A DNA stretch of 29,652 nt, taken from assembly GCA_002309075.1 (NCBI GenBank), contig DBWP01000007.1, forward strand, positions 14,191-43,842, written 5' to 3'. The notes beneath the pieces are model-generated. The model saw nothing but the letters and a program-made list of their open reading frames with translations, ran no database searches and was not told where the DNA came from. Positions 21,341 to 27,849 of the stretch are shown piece after piece. Both the position numbers and the translations under genes were made by a program. How positions within the stretch are numbered: the stretch's first letter is position 1; the number at the start of each line of letters is the position of its first letter. This stretch comes from Candidatus Saccharibacteria bacterium UBA1235 (lineage in GTDB: Bacteria > Patescibacteriota > Saccharimonadia > Saccharimonadales > Saccharimonadaceae).

Positions 21341-21366
21341 AAAATACCCCCGAAGGGGTTATTTTT
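21341..21366. terminator. Bidirectional terminator between tRNA-Trp and rpmG
   Basis: ACCCC-CGAA-GGGGT with T-runs on both sides. On the minus strand it reads ACCCC-TTCG-GGGGT, a stable UUCG loop. It ends both convergent transcripts. Confidence 0.9.
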
Positions 21367-21574
21367 AACGCTTCTTTTCCTTAACTTCGTTTCGGCCAAG
21401 GTTTTTCTTAGTTTCAACGAATAGAACGTGTTTGCGAAGCACCGGGTCATATTTCCTAAGGCTTAATTTATCAGGAGTATTCATGGTGTTTTTCTTAGTA
21501 TAGTAAGCACGCACCCCAGATTCCTCAGAAACAAGGCCAACCAATTTACGCTTAGTATTATTCTTTTTTGCCAT
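21365..21574 (-). CDS. rpmG: Ribosomal protein L33
   Basis: 69 aa from ATG 21574 (MAKKNNTKRKLVGLVSEESG). Earlier in-frame ATGs extend through the promoter and are rejected. It contains YYTKKNTMNTPDKLSLRKYDPVLRKHVLFVETK, the usual L33 signature. No CxxC zinc motif is present, so it is the zinc-free (C-minus) form. Somewhat long owing to a Lys-rich tail. It sits near the peptidyl site of the 50S subunit. -10 TATAAT with TGA at 21585-21593, -35 TTGCCT with a 16-bp spacer. Confidence 0.95.
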   Translation of the reverse strand: MAKKNNTKRKLVGLVSEESGVRAYYTKKNTMNTPDKLSLRKYDPVLRKHVLFVETKKNLGRNEVKEKKR

Positions 21575-21584
21575 AATTAGTACC

Positions 21585-21628
21585 ATTATATCACAGATAA
21601 TTAAAAAAGGCAAGACTTTAGTCTTGCC
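21585..21628 (-). promoter_or_regulatory. rpmG promoter overlapping the terminator of the gene upstream
   Basis: -10 TATAAT (21590-21585); the -35 TTGCCT is the end of the terminator stem of the 53-aa gene. Terminator stem GGCAAGACT/AGTCTTGCC (21609-21628) with a TTTTTT tail. The terminator and promoter are interlocked as at nusG/rplK. Confidence 0.75.
21602..21628 (-). terminator. Terminator after the 53-aa gene
   Basis: GGCAAGACT-AA-AGTCTTGCC hairpin followed by six T, 12 nt past the small gene's stop codon. It confirms that a transcript ends here. Confidence 0.88.
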
Positions 21629-21639
21629 AGGGGAGAAAA

Positions 21640-21801
21640 TTAACCAGTATATGACGTTACGCGTCCAACATCTCCGCCAACTCTGTGGCCTTGCTGGATG
21701 ATTTCATCGATTTTAGCTCTAGCCGCAAAATATCCCTCTTTTGTAGGCGTAAAACAATACGATGTGCCCATGGTTATATCTTTAATGATAATATCTCCCA
21801 C
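21640..21801 (-). CDS. Small protein of unknown function (53 aa)
   Basis: Starts at GTG 21801, 5 nt after an AGGGGGTG ribosome-binding site. It reads MGDIIIKDITMGTSYCFTP, then TKEGYFAARAKIDEIIQQG, then HRVGGDVGRVTSYTG. An internal ATG (21771) is less well placed. It has its own consensus promoter (21839-21867) and its own terminator (21602-21628), so it is a full transcription unit. Weakly amphipathic, no signal peptide or membrane helix, one Cys. No family recognised. If read only as non-coding, the stretch would be a ~200-nt RNA. Confidence 0.65.
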   Translation of the reverse strand: MGDIIIKDITMGTSYCFTPTKEGYFAARAKIDEIIQQGHRVGGDVGRVTSYTG

Positions 21802-21838
21802 ATTTTCACCCCCTCTCTAAAGGTACAAGAATAGGAGT

Positions 21839-21867
21839 ATTATATTATAATGCGCTACCTTTTGCAA
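21839..21867 (-). promoter_or_regulatory. Promoter of the 53-aa gene
   Basis: -35 TTGCAA (21867-21862), spacer 17, -10 TATAAT (21844-21839); a second TATAAT (21849-21844) overlaps. It sits on the last codons and stop of the helicase gene. Confidence 0.75.
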
Positions 21868-24800
21868 GCAAAAGCGAAATAAACTTCTTAATATCAGAGA
21901 GCGTATATTTTTCGTCGGCAGGTATGAAAATCTCTGGGTCGTCTATAAACTCGAGCGACGAAACTAAGCCATAGACCGCAGTCAATAATTCCAATAAGCT
22001 AGCGTCGTCCTCTTCGTTATACTCATAAACTTTATCATGCACCTCACCGTCTTTATCTGGAGTTACGAACAGAATATGCCCTTTTGTTACTCGATAATCT
22101 TTATATTCACGCGAATTATTCAGCAGTAACTTATAAAATATAAGTTGTAGCATATATTGATACAAACTAACCTGTGAAGTCCACTTTTCCTTATGATAAT
22201 TCCCAGTTTTAAAGTCAAAAACTTCGATAGTTTTATTTTCTTTGTCGATTAGTAAATGGTCGATTTTACCAGTTACAGGCACGCCGTTTACTACAATCTT
22301 TTCAGAGGCAAAATTAACTTCTGCTTTACCATTTCTAATAATTTCATTAAAACTATCCAGAGATTTTTTAATACAAACTGGTCCACGTTCGGAAAGCTTT
22401 TTCTTAATTTCTGGCGCTAAATCCGCCTTTTCGAGCTCATTAAGATAAAACTCAATCGCATGGTCTAAAGTTAAACCTTCATCAGTGACTTTTTGGAAAG
22501 TGAGATGCATCAAATTTCCAAATACCATTTGCTCGGTTTCTGGTCCAGAAGGCACATTAAGAACATAATTTTTAAAGAAATTTTGCGGACCTTCATAAAT
22601 AATTCCAATAAACGAAGTTAAAGCCGAAGCAGACATCTTAAGGTTGAAAACTTTTTCTCGATAGATTTCTCGCATATCCGGCGAAAATTCAAGATATGGT
22701 GTGAGCCAATTCTTTAGGTTATTAGTTAATTTTTCAATCGGCACTGGACCATAATCACATTTCACGATTTTTTCCGGCAAAAACGGCGAGATTAAATTCT
22801 TTTTATCATCGATATATTCCTCAAAATATTCTAATCTCTCTGGAGATTTTCCATTGAAATCGGTCAAAGAGTTCGTAATATATAAACATTTCTTCGCGCG
22901 AGTTAATGCGACATATAAAACACGTAATTTTTCGCTATCAGTGATACCAGTATGACGAATCTGAATTAAGTTTTTCGGCAAAGAAAGTAGGTTATTGTTC
23001 CCTTTTCCTTTACCCCAGGCTGTATGATCGGCAGAAATAATAAATACATATTCAAATTCTAGGCCTTTTGCCTTGTGCGCCGACATTACTTGTATAGCAT
23101 CCAGGGCGTCGCGATAAGGGCTGGTGACATTTATCGGCATTTCTGCCATCTCATAATCGTCTAGCATAGCAATCAAATCAGAAAGCCTTAATTTTTTCTC
23201 GCCAGAATATGTCTTAAGCTGCCCAAGAAGCGCCGCGTAGTTCTCATAAAAGGTGAACGATTCATAATTTTCTAGAACGTCTGGCTGAATGGTATTTTTA
23301 ACTAGAAAATCTAAGAATCCTTCTATAGGTTCGTTGGCTCCACGAGCAACAAGCTCGCTAATTAACGTACCAACAGATTTAATTTCCGGAATATCCGACT
23401 CTAAAACTAACTCTAAAATTGTTTTTTGCTCTTTTTTCGCTCTTGAAATAAGCTTTAAAATCTCTACTTTTGGAACTTTAAAATATGGACTAGATAAAAT
23501 CTCTACCATCGAAACCGACGGGCGTTTTTCAGTAGCAATTTCATAAGCTAATCTCGACAAATTAAAAATCAGCTCCGTTTTTTCATCATTAAATAAATTG
23601 TCGCGTTTATCGTAAGCGATTTTTATTTCTGGATGCGATTTAAGATATGGCAAAAGCGGCTCAAAATACTTTAATTTGTGCGAGATTACGGCAATTTCTT
23701 TTTGCGGCACGCCATTTTTAATCAATTCTGCAATTTTTTCTGCAACAAAAGCGAATTCCGCATCAGAAGATATAAACTCCGTCCGGTGAATTTCAGATTT
23801 TAACGGCGCATCTTTATGCGATTTTAGTTTTTTATCCGCAAAACGGTCTGAAGCCTGAGCAATAATTTCATGCGAAAAGTCCAAAATCTCTTCTGTACTA
23901 CGATAATTATCAACCAGTGTAATCACATGTGCATTATAATGATCGCGGAAATCCGTTAAATTCGTTGCGAGTGCGCCTTGAAATTCGTAAATCGCCTGGT
24001 CATCATCACCAACCGCCATAATCATCGGCTTTTCGTAATCGGTTAATTCTTTAACAATCGCAAATTGTGACGGGTTTGTATCCTGGAATTCGTCCAGCAT
24101 AATAAACTGATATTTTTCCTGTAAACTCATTTTAAAGCCAGGATCCGAAGCTAACGCATTTCTAGCTTCCTCGATCATATCATTAAAGTCAAAAAGCCCA
24201 TACTTCTTTAGAAAATCGTCGTATTTTTGCATCACACCTGCAATCGACTTTAGTTTCAAGTTTGCCACGCGGTCCTTTAAGCGATAATTACCGTTCTCGT
24301 CTTTCTCAAAATAATCGTCTTTCCATTTTGACAGAGGCGTAATCTTATTGGTCGCCTCAGCTTCTTCTAGTGCAGCCTCGAGATCGCGAGCCAAAATCAC
24401 AATCAGCCTATAAATATTAGGAATAATCGGCTCCGCATCTTTGTAGGACTTTAATATATTATATATAGGCAAATACGCCCCATTTAGAGACTTCTCGTAG
24501 GCTCTTGGCACAATATTTAAAAGCAGCGGCGAAATTGCAGAAGATAAAACTGCCGAGTCTTCAATATTAATCTCGGCGATTTTCTTAAGATCAGCCGCTG
24601 AAAGCCGCGCCGATTTTGCTTCTGAAATTACGCTAATAATATCCTTAACATTATCGCCACGTAAAATATCATTTCCATCTAGTGATTCCTGAATATTTTT
24701 TATAATTTTAAATTGTTTAATCTCGTCAATCGGAGATTCTAACTGACGATCATAACTTGGATTATAATTTTTGTAAAGCGCTAGAATTTGCGAACCAAAA

Positions 24801-25054
24801 GCGTGGTAAGTCCCAATCGAGACCTTAAGAGCATCTTTCCCGACGATGCTTTTTAAACGTTCGCGCATATTTGCCGCCCCTGTTTCGGTAAACGTCAAAC
24901 ATAAAATGTTTTCCGGATTTGTGTCGGTATTTTTTAAGATATATGCCACTTTTTGAGATAAAAGCTGGGTTTTTCCAGTCCCAGGACCAGCTAAGACTAA
25001 AAGCGGACCAGAAAGATATTCTACCGCCGCTTTTTGTTCTTTATTTAATTCCAT
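21845..25054 (-). CDS. UvrD/PcrA-type helicase fused to PD-(D/E)XK nuclease (AddA/RecB-like)
   Basis: 1069 aa. Superfamily 1 helicase motifs in order: Walker A AGPGTGKT (22-29), GTYHAFG, LDEFQDTN (~318), GDDDQAIYEFQGA, DNYRST, VMSAHKAKGLEFEYVF and LYVALTRAKK. The last ~230 residues form a RecB-type nuclease: GNLMHLTF with its His (~847), KIDHLLID and VFDFKTGNYHKEKW with the D...DxK catalytic set (~925-945). Such enzymes unwind and trim DNA ends for recombinational repair. The length is near AddA. No partner AddB is in the window, so it may work alone. It overlaps gpsA by 10 nt. Confidence 0.92.
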   Translation of the reverse strand: MELNKEQKAAVEYLSGPLLVLAGPGTGKTQLLSQKVAYILKNTDTNPENILCLTFTETGAANMRERLKSIVGKDALKVSIGTYHAFGSQILALYKNYNPSYDRQLESPIDEIKQFKIIKNIQESLDGNDILRGDNVKDIISVISEAKSARLSAADLKKIAEINIEDSAVLSSAISPLLLNIVPRAYEKSLNGAYLPIYNILKSYKDAEPIIPNIYRLIVILARDLEAALEEAEATNKITPLSKWKDDYFEKDENGNYRLKDRVANLKLKSIAGVMQKYDDFLKKYGLFDFNDMIEEARNALASDPGFKMSLQEKYQFIMLDEFQDTNPSQFAIVKELTDYEKPMIMAVGDDDQAIYEFQGALATNLTDFRDHYNAHVITLVDNYRSTEEILDFSHEIIAQASDRFADKKLKSHKDAPLKSEIHRTEFISSDAEFAFVAEKIAELIKNGVPQKEIAVISHKLKYFEPLLPYLKSHPEIKIAYDKRDNLFNDEKTELIFNLSRLAYEIATEKRPSVSMVEILSSPYFKVPKVEILKLISRAKKEQKTILELVLESDIPEIKSVGTLISELVARGANEPIEGFLDFLVKNTIQPDVLENYESFTFYENYAALLGQLKTYSGEKKLRLSDLIAMLDDYEMAEMPINVTSPYRDALDAIQVMSAHKAKGLEFEYVFIISADHTAWGKGKGNNNLLSLPKNLIQIRHTGITDSEKLRVLYVALTRAKKCLYITNSLTDFNGKSPERLEYFEEYIDDKKNLISPFLPEKIVKCDYGPVPIEKLTNNLKNWLTPYLEFSPDMREIYREKVFNLKMSASALTSFIGIIYEGPQNFFKNYVLNVPSGPETEQMVFGNLMHLTFQKVTDEGLTLDHAIEFYLNELEKADLAPEIKKKLSERGPVCIKKSLDSFNEIIRNGKAEVNFASEKIVVNGVPVTGKIDHLLIDKENKTIEVFDFKTGNYHKEKWTSQVSLYQYMLQLIFYKLLLNNSREYKDYRVTKGHILFVTPDKDGEVHDKVYEYNEEDDASLLELLTAVYGLVSSLEFIDDPEIFIPADEKYTLSDIKKFISLLLAKGSAL

Positions 25055-25821
25055 TCCTGAGCCTTCTCGATTAACTCTTTTAATTTTATCGCTGTTTCTG
25101 GAATTTTTAATTCACCGTCTTTAATTCGTTTTAATGCTGAAATTCCCTCAACTGTTTTTTCTGGCTTTGCGGCAGGATTTGCGCGTAAAATTCGTCCAAA
25201 TTCGTAGTTTCTAGAAGGATAATTACAAGTTAATCTTAAATCTCCGATACCACAATATAAATCAACCGTCTTAGGGTCTGCTCCATTTGTTTTTAGAATT
25301 TCCTTCATCTCAAGACAAACTTCTTTAATGAAAACTTCCCATTCCTCACTCTCAGCCTCAAAATCCGACATCCCCGCGATTATCGCATAGACATTTTTTA
25401 AAGCTCCACAAAGCAAAACCCCTTTAAGGTCGTCCGTCTTATCGAACGAAAAATGTTTTTCACCAAGAAGCTCTATAATTCGCGAATCAGTCACAGTTAA
25501 AGCAACCTTAATATCCGCTTTAATATCGTTTGCAAACCCCGGCCCAGATAAGGCCATGACGTCATTGAAATCTTCTATTAGACACGTGTCTAATATTCCT
25601 TTAGTAGCAATAATTAAAGGAGTGTCCTTTGGTAAGTTTGGCAGGATACTCGGCACCGCAAAAGACGGCGCTGCCATCAAGATGAAATCTGCCCCTTTTA
25701 TAACTTCTTCTAGTGGTTTTTCTATTTTTGGGTCAGAATAATCAATAATATGACCATTTTCGGCCAAAACACCTCCGAGCGCCGTCCCAAACGCCCCCGC
25801 CCCAATAATTGCAATCTTCAT
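25045..25821 (-). CDS. gpsA: NAD(P)-dependent glycerol-3-phosphate dehydrogenase
   Basis: 258 aa, about 70 shorter than usual. Rossmann motif GAGAFGTALG (7-16), TKGI (73-76), LSGPGFANDI, the catalytic lysine K142 in CGALKNVYAI and GIGDLRLTCNYPSRNYEFG all remain. It reduces dihydroxyacetone phosphate to glycerol-3-phosphate, the backbone of phospholipids. The missing residues are mostly between the Rossmann core and the middle of the N-terminal domain (after residue 28), a compaction common in reduced genomes. TGA-TATAAT (25828-25836) ends 6 nt before the ATG: leaderless. Co-transcribed with the helicase. Confidence 0.93.
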   Translation of the reverse strand: MKIAIIGAGAFGTALGGVLAENGHIIDYSDPKIEKPLEEVIKGADFILMAAPSFAVPSILPNLPKDTPLIIATKGILDTCLIEDFNDVMALSGPGFANDIKADIKVALTVTDSRIIELLGEKHFSFDKTDDLKGVLLCGALKNVYAIIAGMSDFEAESEEWEVFIKEVCLEMKEILKTNGADPKTVDLYCGIGDLRLTCNYPSRNYEFGRILRANPAAKPEKTVEGISALKRIKDGELKIPETAIKLKELIEKAQEWN

Positions 25822-25827
25822 TCTTAA

Positions 25828-25855
25828 ATTATATCATTTACGAACCATAATACAA
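25828..25855 (-). promoter_or_regulatory. Promoter of gpsA-helicase
   Basis: -35 TTGTAT (25855-25850), spacer 16, -10 TATAAT (25833-25828), extended TGA. The -35 lies inside the last codons of the FISUMP gene, which has no terminator of its own, so readthrough into gpsA is likely. Confidence 0.65.
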
Positions 25856-27754
25856 GCAACCGATGGAGAAACCATAAGATCCATGGCTATCATCGATATC
25901 GCTATTACTCAGCCGATAATGATTATAAGCGTTGCGCGCAGTGGCTGACCACCAAAAACCCATCGAGCTGGCAAGTCTTAAAGAACTGCTAGCATAGTAG
26001 CCCGCACGAGCACTGTTTCTACTAGGATAATAACTTCGGACAGTAGTAATCTCTGTATAAGTTGGCAATCTCCAACCTTTAGGACAAATATCTGACGTGG
26101 CATCTTGCTGAACCGTAGAATCACATACAGTTCCAGCAGACGCTGCACAATAGTTATAATATGCGCCGTAGGTAGCACTATTAGTATCGGCAGTATTATA
26201 ATGAGCTCTCGGCGCAGTATCGGTATCGCCTGCGGTTAAATCTCCTCCAGCAGAGATGTTAAAATCTGCTCCGATAAAATTAGAACCCGCAGCAGGGATA
26301 GTTCCCGTAATTCTTAAATTATCTGCCATCCAGTAAGTGCCATTGATGTTTGTAATTCGATATTTATTATTATCACGTAAGTCTCTAAGAACCGTGGTGG
26401 AACCGTCGTTCGGCATAAGGCTAGCGAGGGTTGAAGCAGAGGTGTCTTGCATAGGCATAGTAAAAACACATCTTATAGAGGTGCCGCAATCTCTAGAAAT
26501 AGCAGCGCCATCTGCGTTAAAAGTACCATTCGGATAATATAGGAGCCCATAAGACCTATTCGCATTGTAGGTTGTTGCGCCATAATAACCACCTACTCCA
26601 GATTCGTATTTTCCAGTATTATACCACCCGGGGGCTACCGGATTCCAAACGGTTCCACCAACGTTCGCGATAGCTTGATAATCACTATGCGTCGGGAGTC
26701 TCCATCCGGCCGGACAAATATCCATTACGGCGTCTGAATTCAAATTATTACTACAAATCGTGTTTGCTGAGGCTGAACAATAGTTATAATATACTCCAGT
26801 TGTCGTATCTCCAGAATCATAATATCTCGATACGTTGTAGTCCCTAAATTGAGAACCGGAACTGCTTGTCATTTGTATATCGCCGCCAGTAAAATTAGAT
26901 CCTTCGGCGGAAATTACTCCGGCAGACTTACCAGATGAATGGGTGATTCTCAAATTCTCTGTCATCCAGTAAGTTCCGTTTATATTTGTAATTTGATATT
27001 TATTACTATCGCGTGAGTCTTTTGCCGTAGTCATAGAGCCGTTACTTGGAAGAAGCGAAGCAAGCGTAGATGCGGTCACATTTTGCATAATCGGTGTTGG
27101 GTCTGGGTTTGCAGTTGCTGCGAAAGCAACAGTCGTTTGGTATGTTCCCGGAGCTTGCGCGGCATTAATCCTAGAACCAAAAGAAAGATAAGTTGGATCA
27201 TTTGCGATACCATTACTGCCAGTGGATCCAGTCCATTTGTTTATCGTGATAGAATTTACCGCCCCGATATATTCAGTAGCCGGCGCGACCCTAGTCGCGT
27301 TTCGAATTTTAAAACCCCAAGAATTTACAGTGAAATCACATGTATCTGCGGTTTCTGACGTACAGGTATATCTAGACAAAAAAGGATGCGACGCCCTAAG
27401 AGACAAAGTCGGGATAGTCTTACTACTATCTTCTACCGACACCAAATTAGTATTCGCCACATTCATAACCAGCGTATATCCCCAGTCATTATTAGTAGAA
27501 ACGCTAATCGTCACATTCTTTTCATTAAAAGCTGCGGAAGATAAAGAGGCCGGAGCAACATTTAATGAAGCTTTAGCCGTGTCTCCCGTTCCATCTGTAT
27601 TTACTTTCACTTCAAGAATTGGGTCGTTTGGAACGGTTAGCTGAACATTATATCCCGAACCAGCCGCAAAAACATCAGAAAATAGAAAAACCGCGCCGCT
27701 TAAAAGACATATAACCCACCCCCGGAAGATATTTTTCAGAAAACCTCTCGCCAT
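25838..27754 (-). CDS. Secreted protein with two FISUMP modules (no DGR-like variable regions)
   Basis: 638 aa. Signal peptide (about 1-30, ending DVFAAG), then the same N-terminal domain as the gene at 6282 (VPNDPILEVKV, FNEKNVTISVSTNNDWGYTLVMNV, YTCTSETADTCDFTVNSWGFK, APGTYQTTVAFAATANPDPTPIMQNV). Two FISUMP modules follow, each with YWM(T/A)(E/D)NLRI, YYNYCSAS/YYNYCAAS, DICP(A/K)GWRLPT. The tails diverge: the first gives YYGATTYNANRSYGLLYY and CGTSIRCVF, the second WWSATARNAYNHYRLSNS and GFSIGCLYYGS. Wobble bases vary freely here, unlike in the other two genes, and no hairpin follows the stop. No anchor motif. Promoter TGC-TATAAT ends 6 nt before the ATG. Confidence 0.85.
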   Translation of the reverse strand: MARGFLKNIFRGWVICLLSGAVFLFSDVFAAGSGYNVQLTVPNDPILEVKVNTDGTGDTAKASLNVAPASLSSAAFNEKNVTISVSTNNDWGYTLVMNVANTNLVSVEDSSKTIPTLSLRASHPFLSRYTCTSETADTCDFTVNSWGFKIRNATRVAPATEYIGAVNSITINKWTGSTGSNGIANDPTYLSFGSRINAAQAPGTYQTTVAFAATANPDPTPIMQNVTASTLASLLPSNGSMTTAKDSRDSNKYQITNINGTYWMTENLRITHSSGKSAGVISAEGSNFTGGDIQMTSSSGSQFRDYNVSRYYDSGDTTTGVYYNYCSASANTICSNNLNSDAVMDICPAGWRLPTHSDYQAIANVGGTVWNPVAPGWYNTGKYESGVGGYYGATTYNANRSYGLLYYPNGTFNADGAAISRDCGTSIRCVFTMPMQDTSASTLASLMPNDGSTTVLRDLRDNNKYRITNINGTYWMADNLRITGTIPAAGSNFIGADFNISAGGDLTAGDTDTAPRAHYNTADTNSATYGAYYNYCAASAGTVCDSTVQQDATSDICPKGWRLPTYTEITTVRSYYPSRNSARAGYYASSSLRLASSMGFWWSATARNAYNHYRLSNSDIDDSHGSYGFSIGCLYYGS

Positions 27755-27760
27755 ACACTT

Positions 27761-27769
27761 ATTATAGCA
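27761..27769 (-). promoter_or_regulatory. Extended -10 promoter of the two-module FISUMP gene
   Basis: TGC-TATAAT (27769-27761), then AAGTGT and ATG 27754. No clear -35. Predicted leaderless. Confidence 0.6.
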
Positions 27770-27801
27770 TATGCGTAATTAAAAATCTTGGCGATTTCAC
27801 T

Positions 27802-27832
27802 AAAAATGCCGGGGCGGGAAGCTCCGGCATTT
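27802..27832 (-). terminator. Terminator hairpin after the right-hand variable FISUMP gene
   Basis: 12-bp stem with one A-C mismatch (27804-27815 with 27821-27832), loop TTCCC. It is part of a 76-bp block (27798-27873) that matches 6230-6305 with three differences. Confidence 0.88.
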
Positions 27833-27849
27833 AGAGAGTAAAGAGAGAT

